DNA of 64,000 nt from Tubulanus polymorphus (taxonomy: Eukaryota; Nemertea; Palaeonemertea; Tubulaniformes; Tubulanidae): contig NC_134026.1 of the NCBI RefSeq assembly GCF_964204645.1, forward strand, positions 10,814,450-10,878,449. Reading direction: 5' to 3'. Shown here piece after piece: positions 27,601 to 39,600 of the stretch. The translations under genes and the position numbers were made by a program. The notes below the pieces were generated by a model. That model ran no database searches and was not told the DNA's origin. It worked only from the letters and a program-made list of their open reading frames with translations. Each line of letters opens with the position of its first letter. The first letter of the stretch is position 1.

Positions 27601-30600
27601 AGTGATGTAGTTTAATGTTAATCATATCACGCCGTGTTTGCCGTAATCCGACCGACCCGACTTCAAACGTACCGAGTGTAAACTTTTTCCTGGGATTCAT
27701 TGAAATAAATCTTATATGATAAAAACAGCCGGCTGGCTGACCGACCGACCAACCGACCCACTACTATGATGAGCTACATATAATATTCTCACTCCCTGTT
27801 GTGCGGACATACTGCAGAAATATATAGCTATGGCAAAAACCGGGACCGCAGCATGCTCGCACAAAGGCGAGAACCTACAATGACTTTCCCTTCTTTTTTT
27901 TTTTTTCAACAGACTTCCCTGGACTAATAAACAACCCCACTCAACAGTACAGCTGGCCCAACCAACTCTACCATAGCCAAACTGATTCCTTCCATCTGTC
28001 CGCAGCGCCACGTAGTGAGAATAGTATAATATTCTCACTCCCTGTTGTGCGGACATACTGCAGAAATATATAGATATGGGAAAAACCGGGGCCGCCCAAG
28101 CGATGGCACAGAAACACTCCGAAAAGGCATTACAAAAAACCCCAAAACAAACATCCCAAAACCCATACCCAAACCTAAAATGATGTGGACTCAAGGCGGT
28201 TTTCCTCAAAGTAGTTTATTAAGGCTTATTAACGCGACCACATACATTTCCTTCTTATGAATACAATACGGATTTACTTGAATAAGGGTTTGAAGCCCAC
28301 AGCATTATTAGCACTACCATAATCATGAAACCTTGCCGAATCTTCACCTGATAAAGCTGATTTTAAGATCCCCGCAGAAGAGGAGACGGACAAAACTTTA
28401 TCGACCGCCGAGTAGTACCTTGCCATTGACGGGCTCTTCCAAACCAATGTTCGGAGACACCCGCTGGAGAACACCCAGAAATAGCAAGGATGACAGATGT
28501 TCCCGCTCGAAAACTGTGAACGGTTTCACCCTCATCGATATTCAAATTGGATAGGTAATATTTTAATCTGCCTTTAATGCTAGAATCTACAAATGGCTTG
28601 TTTATAATTTGGTTTCTAGAGTTTGAGACCCGAAACAAATATCCCGAGGACAAGTCTACACTCAAACTGTTGCATGTATCAAAGTAAGCTTCTAAACCCT
28701 GAACTGGACAGAGAACCTCATCCTCTAATTTCATCAAAACTACAGTTCTTCTGGCGCCTCTAAGTGTTTTACCAAAGGATAAGTATCTTATCAGCCTGCC
28801 CCTTGATTAGGATTTCATTGGACTGCATAATCCCCAGATCGGAACCCCTATCACCCGAACAGAAAAGGCACTTAAAAAAGGCGCTGTCCCTGGCAAAAAT
28901 GTACTTCCTCAGGGGATTGACCGGCCCCTGCCGCATCCTGTCAATGCCATAAATCAAAGCAGTAAATTTCGAAGGCAAGATAGGGGTAGCTTGATTTGGA
29001 ACCAGCCCTGCCAGGGACTGCTCCCTTTTGATCGCCCTAAGAAAATTTGACACATACAAGGAAGCGGACGGATTCCCCAAACCAGTGAAAGGCTGCCAAC
29101 TACCAACCCTACCCATCTCCTTGAAAAAGGCTCTAAGCTGGCCTATATAAGAATCGACCGTAGCCGCTGCGAGGCGTCGGGGACACAAACAACCATCACC
29201 GCTCCTCACTGAGCGGAATGAACATCCCCGGGAGTGCACCACAGTTCTACCCGCCTTATCCCGACTTACAAGAAAAGCGCAAATATCCCGCGGTGATGCA
29301 TCGAATATGGATCTTCCAACCCTAAACGAAGCCAGAAAATCAGAAAAACCCCTGCACGAGACTAGACTTTTGCTTCCCATACTTCGTGGATACCACAGCA
29401 TGCTCAACCTGTTCTAGACGATCCTCTATTTCCTTAGAAAAAATTCCACTGCCGCTCTGTAAAAAAGGAAAATAACATCCTCAAATAACTGAAAGACTGA
29501 CGAAAATAAAGAAAACGGATGAATCATCACAGAGAAAATTATATTTGTCTTCAAAAATTTAAACATTGTTCGAAAATTAACATTCTTTACGGCTCAAAAC
29601 GAGCAACGTATAGCTCAAAGGGCAAACCACTTTCATCCAAACAGAAACTGCGCCTAGACGGAAACAACAGAACACCTTTCTCACCCACAACAGAGAGACG
29701 CTTAAACGATTTAGCGCGCTTACAAACGAGGGACCACCAAAATGACCTCGGATCGAAACCAGGTAGAACTAACGTAATCGGGACTGCAAACTGACGAATG
29801 AACCTCAAAACAGCCCCAACCAGGTGAAAAGGGGGAAAAACATAGCAATTCCGCTCGGATGAAATATCTTGGGAAAATCAACCCCGGACGAATCAGGGGT
29901 TTCCCACGGCGAATCAGGGGTTTCCCACGGCGTGAAATGATGAAGACTGTTACCATCCACATCACTCATTACATTGGAGTCGAGCGCCATAAGGTCCACA
30001 GAATGACCCAAATCGGCCTCATTATCTAAAGACGGGACGTAAAACAGCTTAAGGGAAACATTCAAATCCACAGTGTGGAACAAAACCTTTACCGCCTCGT
30101 TCAATTCTCTAGATCGTGAGCCTTCATTCTCCCAGACAGATATCAGAGTTACTATCTACCTTCGCATCCACCCTAAAGTGTGCGAGGTGCCCCCGAAACG
30201 ACTGTAAGACTTTGGCCAACGCCAAAGTCTCTTTCACTGATATATGGGCTCCGAGGACCTTTTCCTCCCAGTAGTCACCAACGATGATTTTCCTACCCTC
30301 CAACATTAAACAACCTCCCCAACGAAAACCTGATGCATCCGACTGAAGAGAGATAACGCGATGATTTTCTAAGCGCCAGGGCATAAACTTATCCCAACTA
30401 TCCAAAAACTCCCAATGCAAAATTTCGTCCCTAAGGTCGCCAGCGATCGGAACAAGACCCGAATTATGATATGCCTTAGAGATAGCTCTTCGCCTCCCGG
30501 GTAAACAAACGCGTTGCTGGAACGGCCATCGAAAAAGAAATTAACTTCCCCACAAAACGCTGAATCATCTTTAAACTGACCCTGTTTTTTGACAGAATTT

Positions 30601-33600
30601 CAACCCTAAATTTCTCTCTTATGATCAGGAAGCTTGAAGCATTGCTGAATAGTGTCAATACGCATTCCGAGCCAGACCTTCGAAGTCGAAGGGTGAAGGT
30701 CAGACTTAATGATGCCCAAAAAATAACTAAGTCTAATCAGAACCTGGCACAGCATATATGCCGCCAAAGATGAACGCTGAAAATTGTTTAATAGCAACGA
30801 CTGTTGGAGGCAAAGCTCGCCGGAGATCCTGTCATCGATGTATTGCAAGACAGGAACACCCAACGAGCGCAAGTAGTTCGTAGCAACCAAACCGACTGTA
30901 TGATAGATAAAAGCCGAAGCCTTAAAACCAAAAGGAATGACCCTATAAACGTAGAAACTGCCTTGCCATTCCAAACCTAAGTACCTCTCGCTATCCTCCG
31001 TTACCCTTACATGGTCATAACCACTTTTATCATCAACCGTGGTAAAATGAACGCCCTCACTAAACAAGCATGGGATAAAGGCGAGAGTATCAAGTTGGAA
31101 TGGATTATCCCGAATCCATAAATTCAAAAACCTTTCGTCATGGCATAACCTTGGTTTACTAGGTTCAACAGTCAAAGGCATCACAAGGTGAGGAGGAATA
31201 CAGGACCCAACTTTTCCCCAGAAACGTAAAGAGCCATTCTTTAACCTCTGATCAATAGTACGAGATATGAAATCTGAAAACTGCTCGCAATTTCTGGCGT
31301 TAGCGAAATACCTCGACGGAGGAGCATCGTCATCAAACTTCTCCCCTTTAAACTGGCCACTAAAAGGTTTGAAAAACCCAGGAATATGAACGCCCTGCGA
31401 AATCCATTCTCTAACGACGCTGTTTTCTCCAAGGATCTTATCCCATTCACCCAAATAGTTCGAAAGATTTCCAGCGACAAAGTCATCAGGGTTTCGAAAT
31501 AGATCGGCCGGGATGACATCCTGAAACGCCAGAGGGTCCGCAGCGACTTCTTCAGCAGAAACGACTTGGCTAGGGGGTTGGGAAAGTAACCCTTCGATAG
31601 TTACCCATCCGCACTCAAGACTAATGCCAAAAATATCCGCATTCTGCAAAAAATTAAAGCATCTCCAGGTAACTGAAAACGAGGAAACAAAACCAACCCC
31701 TAAACCAACATGACCGAAGCCATGACAACGGACACTAAGAGGCCCGCGGCAAGAGAGTCCGAAAACTGAAAAACAACCTCATGAAAAGGAAAAATTCGTT
31801 CCAATTAAATTAGATTTATTAGCAAGGAAACAAGCCATCTAATCAAAATACAACAAATTAATTAACAGGAGCCAAAAATGCACCCATGTCGACCCAGAGA
31901 TCTCCAGCTGAATCTAAGAAGAATTGTCTATTCTAAAAATAAACACGTGACACCCAAATTAGCAAAAAAAAAGGACGCAAAATTAAACGTCACTCATCTC
32001 TTTCTTAGGATTAGAGCAAAACCTGGCTAAATGCCCCTTCTCCCTACAGTTAAAACAAACCATCTCCCGTAATGGAACACGCGGATTTACGTTTTAAAGA
32101 TGGCGTCTGCGGGAGATCCGAAAACACCCGGTTCGCGTGAACTATGAGATGATGGATGAAGACATGACACTTATCCTCGGGCCATCCCGCAACCTCTAAC
32201 AAATCCTCTAACTTCTTTCCTAAAATAAAACAAATCAAGAAAATAGCACGGGCGCAAAAAGAAATACAAGATGTACAAAAATGTCCCACCACAATACGTA
32301 CCGGTAAGAATATAAACTGCATCCTTTAGATACTTCAACGGCGCCGAGTCAATAGGCTTAAGGCGCTCGAACCGAGCCAAGTCTTTTGGCTTTTCGCCCC
32401 GAAAAGAGCTGCACAGCCGAAAAAAGTCAAACAGGTCCACACCAACCAGCACATCAGACTTACGAAGCACGATAGTCAAAGGCATCACAAGGTGAGGAGG
32501 AATACAGGACCCAACTTTTCCCCAGAAACGTAAAGAGCCATTCTTTAACCTCTGATCAATAGTACGAGATATGAAATCTGAAAACTGCTCGCAATTTCTG
32601 GCGTTAGCGAAATACCTCGACGGAGGAGCATCGTCATCAAACTTCTCCCCTTTAAACTGGCCACTAAAAGGTTTGAAAAACCCAGGAATATGAACGCCCT
32701 GCGAAATCCATTCTCTAACGACGCTGTTTTCTCCAAGGATCTTATCCCATTCACCCAAATTGTTCGAAAGATTTCCAGCGACAAAATCATCAGGGTTTCG
32801 AAATAGATCGGCCGGGATGACATCCTGAAACGCCAGAGGGTCCGCAGCGACTTCTTCAGCAGAAACGACTTGGCTAGAGGGTTGGGAAAGTAACCCTTCG
32901 ATAGTTACCCATCCGCACTCAAGACTTTAGCCAAAAATATCCGCATTCTGCAAAAAATTAAAGCATCTCCAGGTAACTGAAAACGAGGAAACAAAACCAA
33001 CCCCCAAGCCAACATGACCGAAGCCATGACAACGGACACTAAGAGGCCCGCGGCAAGAGAGTCCGAAAACTGAAAAACAACCTCATGAAAAGGAAAAATT
33101 CGTTCCAATTAAATTAGATTTATTAGCGAGGAAACAAGCCATCTAATCAAAATACAACAAATTAATTAACAGGAGCCAAAAATGCACCCATGTCGACCCA
33201 GAGATCTCTAGCTGTTTCTAAGAAGAATTGTCTATTCTAAAAATAAACACATGACACCCTAATTAGCAAAAAAAAGGACGCAAAATTAAACGTCACTCAT
33301 CTCTTTCTTAGGATTAGAGCAAAACCTGGCTAAATGCCCCTTCTCCCTACAGTTAAAACAGACCATCTCCCGTAATGGAACACGCGGATTTACGTTTTAA
33401 AGATGGCGTCTGCGGGAGATCCGAAAACACCCGGTTCGCGTGAACTATGAGATAATGGATGAAGACATGACACTCATCCTCGGGCCATCCCGCAACCTCT
33501 AACAAATCCTCTAACAAATCCTCTAACTTCTTTCCTAAAATAAAACAAATCAAGAAAATAGCACGGGCGCAAAAAGAAATACAAGATGTACAAAAATGTC

Positions 33601-36600
33601 CCACCACAATACGTACCGGTAAGAATATAAACGGCATCCTTTAGATACTTAGACGGCGCCGAGTCAATAGGCTTAAGGCGCTCGAACCGAGCCAAGTCTT
33701 TTGGCTTTTCGCCCCGAAAAGAGCTGCACAGCCGAAAAAAGTCAAACCAGCACTTCGTTTTTTAGCCCACTTAGGACTTTAGTCCCAGCGGGCTATTGCG
33801 TTCACTTTTCGTCCGTTCGTCCGTCCGTAGACGGAATCCAGTTATTTTGGGAAGTTTTGAAGACGCTTCAAGGTAACGTCTTGATATTTGGGTTACACAT
33901 GTATCTACCCTAGACACATCTTCAGCCCAAAAACTGGCCCTGTCAGAATCAAGATGGCTGACTGGCAGCCATTGTTGTTAGCCAAAATCAGCACTTTTTA
34001 CACATTTTTTGAACTTTTTGAGGGAAATTTTGAAGACGCTTCGATCAATTACCTTGATCTTTCGGATATATGTGATTCCCCCAGGGCCCATCAACATAAC
34101 AAAAATTGGGTCGGTCGGACTCAAGATGGCCGTCCTATGACCTTTTTAGTGCCCAAAAATGTTAATTTTTGCCCGAATTCTGAGTCCTGTAGCTTCCTAC
34201 TGGTTTGCCATTTCTCATTGCAATTTGTGATGGGTTTTCTTTGGAAGGGATGTTTTATACCTGAGACAGGTATTTTTCATCAGCCAATTACTACGCAATT
34301 GGAGGCCATCTTGGTGTCACCAGTACTCATTCGTAAATGGGAAAAAGTTTTTCCACATTATATTGATACCTAAGCGTATTTTGCTACCACAATCAATTAG
34401 AAAGTTGTAGCTCATAACATGTTCTATGATTGTGGTGTGTTTCAAGGTAATTAGATTTCGTATATGGCCACCAGGGGGCGTTGAATAATACAAAATCTTA
34501 GCATTTCTTTATTATATTCGTACCTATGCATATTTTGTAACCACAATCAATTGGAAAGTTGTAGCTCATGACATCATCTATGATTGTTGTGAGTTTTAAG
34601 GACATTAGTTTTTCTATATGGTCACCAGGGGGCGTTGAATAGTAGAATAACTTAGTATTTCCTTATTATATTGGTACCTAGGCATATTTAGTTACCATGA
34701 TCAATTGCAAAGTTGTAGTTCATGACATGTTCTATGATTGTGGTAAGTTTTGAGGTCATTGGGTTTTGAATATGGTCTCCAGGGGGCGTTGAATAGTAGA
34801 ATAACTTAGTATTTCCATATCAAATTGGAAAACGAGGCATATTTTGTTATCACAATCAATTACAAAATCGTAGCTGCTGACATGTTCTATGATTGTGGTG
34901 AGTTTCAAGGTCATTGGTTTTTGTATATGGTTGCCAGGGGGCGTTGAATATTGAAATTGTTAGATTGTTGAGCATTTGGAACCACTTCCCAAGTGGGCAT
35001 GGTGTCCCTGGACCCCTATTTTTTTTTATTATTCTGTTCCTATATTCTCTCTTATTTCTAAACTTCTAAATAAACAACGACCGATGCGGAATAGGGCCAC
35101 ATTCATCAACTCCGAGGCTTGCGGTTCAAAAGCTCAAACACAATCGTCTGCAGTGGACGACGGGGGAAACAGCCCTACAGCCTGCACACAGCAGGCAACA
35201 GGACACACAGTCCTGCGAGGCGCACAGCATCCGGTCCATGCGCAACGGACTCCGGGGCACACAACCCACCGGCCCGCACACAGCAGGCAACAGGACACAC
35301 AGTCCTGAGAGGCACACAGCCTCTTGTCCACACACGGTGGACAGCCACAAAATTTTGTCCAAACACATTGGATCCGACCACCGAAGTGGGCACACAAAAT
35401 ATACGTATCTATAGAATTTGTCCAAACACATTGGATCCGACCACCGAAGTGGGCAATCAAAATATACGTATCTATAAAATTTGTCCAAACACATTGGATC
35501 CGACCACCGAAGTGGGCAATTAAAATATACGTATCTAAAAATTTGTCCAAACACATTGGATCCGACCACCGAAGTGGGCAATCAAAAATTCTCAAAGTCC
35601 AAGCACATTGGCCATCCACACACAGGGGACTATCCCCTATTCCACACACAGTGGAATACCCGGACAACAGACTCCGAACTGCAAAAAGGAAGCCACACAG
35701 TTCAACATAAGTACACACGGTCACAGAACAATGCCAAACTGTGAACCACCACAACAGTAAAAGCACATCCAAAAGCGAGGAAAAACCAAAGCCAAACTGA
35801 TTCCTTCCGTCTGTCCGCAGCTCCACGTAGTGAGAATAGTATGTTTGAAGTCAAGTGTGCATCATGTGAAAACATGCCTTGACGTGTGGCCTAGTTTAAG
35901 TTTTCCGGGAAACTGGCAGTGTTCCAATAAGCTGCCAATCATTCTTAATGACTATATTAAAGCTGGTAATGTAAAAGCGCGCATATATACAATGTACTGT
36001 TTCATTTTGCACCGAGATGACGCTCTAGCGGCAGTCCAGGCACACAGTAGAACTATAGTAAACTTCATTTACGTTATTGTAGAGAACATGTTTGCATTTT
36101 AACGATGCTTACAACATCATAACAAATAGAAATAATTTTTTAAGCCCACTTGGGACTTAAGTCCCAGCGGGCTATTGCATTTACTTTTTGTCCGTCGTCC
36201 GTCCATCAGTTTGTCCGTAGATGGAATCCAGTTATTTGGGAAGTTTTGAAGACACTTCAATGTAATGTCTTGATATTTGGGTTACACATGTATCTACCCT
36301 AGACACATCTTCAGCCCAAAAACTGGCCCTGTCAGAATCAAGATGGCCGACTGGCAGCCATTGTTCTCCAAAATCGGCACTTTTTACACGTTTTTGAGAC
36401 GAACCCATCTATGGCATCGTCATGTCGGTCTGTTTGTCTGTGGATGTTTCTTTATGACACGATTAAAGCTGTTTGTGTGGACCGATTTTTCTGTAAATTG
36501 GCACGTATATTCTGTACTTGGTGTAGATGGTGCAGCTTGGTGTAGATGGTGCGGCTTGAACAAGTGTTAGTTCAAGCCGCTGTAGCACGTTACTACGGCG

Positions 36601-39600
36601 ACGCTCAATACACTCGCTGTGTGTGTGTAACACAGAATACGCTTGTACATGGAGATATGATACGCTCGTACAGCACGTGCGCACTGATCTAGTCTAACGC
36701 CTCGCGCGCGATATTCAGCGCTTATGCCGAGAGACTGGGGAGTGCTCCGGACACTACGCAGTGAAGACTTTTTGAATTCGGATAAGGCATCATTTAACCA
36801 CCGAAATATTATCGGCGCACCACGGCAGGTAGCGGTGCATCTACTATTTCTGCAGTGATAACACCACACGCCCAAGATCCGTGTTTTGATCAATGCTGAG
36901 AACTAAGTAATTATAGATGGCATTAAGTGTCATCAATTGAACCTGTAATTTTTATGCCCTTACGTTAGCAATCATTGGAGTCCGGCTATATAGTATTTAG
37001 TTATGATTTTGATATTTTTGATACTTAGTGCACAACGCGAGTCGATTGCATTGTCAGCAATAAGCCGTTAACGGTTTACCATTTATGTATCAATTACGTG
37101 TAGTAATAGATAACGCTTCCCATGGAGAAGATTAGTGTTTTTACCGCGTGCACACAGACGTGCATCAACAGACCCACATTTTAATTGTCGAATGGTCATG
37201 AGAAGACATGGTGTCACAAAAACGTTTTAAGCTTGGGCCTAAATTGCTTTACTATTAAAAGCTATAATGAATGAAACTATTGAAAGCCACATTCACTCAG
37301 TTGCTGAACTTGATTTCAACAGTAACTGGCTGTCCTGGTTTAAAATGTACTGCCCTGAAATTTGAAAAACTTATATAGCAACTTCTGATTTTGTTTGTCC
37401 CGAGTAGTTAATGTTCAAGTTTTAGTTATTTATGTCATAGCCTCACGGGATCAAAATTGTCGAGTCCAAAATGTCCATAATTAAACTGGCGTAACTGTCG
37501 TTCTTCCGCTGGTGAATATTGTATTCCTGTCCCACTTGGTTAATCGTAAGACTAGCTATAGGCCCTCAGGGTACAGCTAGCAGTTGGCCTTAAGGTTCAG
37601 TCTGTGAACAGCTTCAAGACACTCATGTTGAAATATGGATGTGAAGCATGTACCCAATGGAGTGCATGGTCATTGGCCTATGCCATGGGTTCTTGGCGAT
37701 TGTGCCGAGAGCAGACTGTATCCAGTGGCCATGTTAAGTATATTTACTGACGTTTTACCTTGATACTATGGTTTAAACATGAACCACATCAACACAGTTA
37801 TTTCCATTCACTTTTCAAGTTCTAAGTCAATACCGAAACCCATCATGGAAAGTTTCTTTCCGGATGAACTTTTGGAGGGAAATTTTGAAGATGCTTTGAT
37901 CAATTACCTTGATCTTTCGTATTTATTTGAATCCCCCCAGGGCCCATCAGCATAACAAAAATTGGGTCGATCGGACTCAAGATGGCCGTCCTATGACCTT
38001 ATTAGTGCCTAAAAATGTCAATTTTGCCCCGAATTCTGAGTCCTGTAGCTTCCTACTGGTTTGCCATTTTGCATTGCAATTGCTGATGGGTATCCTTTGG
38101 AAAGGGATGTTTTATACCTGAGACAGATAATTTTGATCAGCCAATTGTGACGCAATTGGCGCCCATCTTGGTGTCATCAGTACTCATTCATAGGTGGGAA
38201 AAAGTTTTTCAACATTATATTGATACCTAAGCATATTTTGTTAGCACATTGAATAAGAAAAGTGTAGCTTATAACCTGTTCTATGATTGTGGTGAGTTTC
38301 AAGGTCATCGGTTTTTGTATATGGCCATCAGGGGGCATTGAATAATACAATATCTTAGTATTTCTATATTATATTTGTACCAATGCATATTTTGTTACCA
38401 CAATCAATTGCAAAGCTGTAGTAGCTCATGACATCGTCTATGATTGTGGTGAGTTTTAAGGACATTAGTTATTCTATATGGTCACCAGGGGGCGCTGAAT
38501 AGTATAACAACTTAGTATTTCCTTATTATATTGGTATCTAGGCTTATCTTGTTACCATGATCAATTGCAAAGTTGATATGTCATGTTCTATGATTGTGGT
38601 GAGTTTCAAGGTCATTGGGTTTTGAATATGATCACCAGAGGGCGTTGAATAGTAGAATAACTGTATCTCCATATAAGATTGGTAAACTGGGCATATTTTG
38701 TTATCACAATCAATTACACAATGGTAGCCGCTGACATATTCTATTATATTGGTGAGTTTCAAGGTCATTGGTTTTTGTATATGGTCACCATGGGGCGTTG
38801 AATATTGAAATAGTTAGATTATTGAGCATTTGAAACCACTTCCCAAGTGGGTATGGTGTCCCTGGACCACTAGTTTCATTGGGAATTTTTTTGTCAAATT
38901 GGGAAAATTCAATTAGCTTTGGAATGGGAATATGTCCGGCTTGAACATAAATGCGGCCCAGCGTGATGCCTTGTTAGGTAAACGGCGTCCCCTAAAAGTA
39001 ATTTTAGGTTATAAAAAATGTAGGCAAGAGATCCTCTCAATCAAATAGCGAAAGTCGAACGATGAAACCACTGTTCAATCTTAATGATAACTGCTACAAC
39101 ACCTGCTGACATCCTCTCAAACTAATAAAGCCTTGCTGCAACAGGTTGAACACCAGAAAAAACTCGTTTAGAATCAGATATGTTGATGAATGGAGTCGGC
39201 TGCCTGCGTGTGTTGTGCTAACACCCGATAGTGACAGTTTCAAAAGAGAACTTAGTCAGCTCTGGGAAAACCCTCCCCTCAAATATGAGCCATCATACGA
39301 AAGCTAGCTTGATCGAGTGCTCCGATTCACGTGTGTTAATAGTCTTGATTATAGTTGTACTTATACTTATAGTCTTGATATTTGATTATTATTAGCTGTC
39401 ATCGGTGTTGATATAAACAAAGTGTTGAGTTGATATAAACAGACAGTGAATATAATTCAATTTGTCTATTTGTATTGGTTCCTATGCATATTTCTATCTC
39501 CGCTGTAACCGAAGGTCAGCAGAGCTAATTGGTTAGGGGTGAGCCGTTCGTTATTGCGTCTGTCCATTTTTTCTTCAAATTGCTACTAGTCCTACAGTTA

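Larger units (their letters stand above)
27781..35841 (-). mobile_element. Ngaro-like YR retrotransposon C with split direct repeats, 8.06 kb
   Basis: On the minus strand the order is A1 (35841-35791), leader with minisatellite, inserted R1 copy, gag with zinc knuckle, reverse transcriptase, RNase H, tyrosine recombinase, then B1 (28090-28027), A2 (28026-27976) and B2 (27844-27781). The A1-body-B1-A2-B2 layout is the hallmark of PAT/Ngaro-type tyrosine-recombinase retrotransposons; the recombinase box GDRGSDLG and RT box YIDD fit Ngaro. It is broken by frameshifts, an internal 1.3-kb tandem duplication and the R1 insertion. It lies antisense in the 13-kb intron 11. Confidence 0.9.

Noticed and set aside
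35119-35826. Overlapping long ORFs on both strands (up to 230 codons, Cys/Trp-rich)
   Set aside because: They are open in several frames because the DNA is a 62-bp minisatellite plus direct repeats; the peptides simply repeat the unit.
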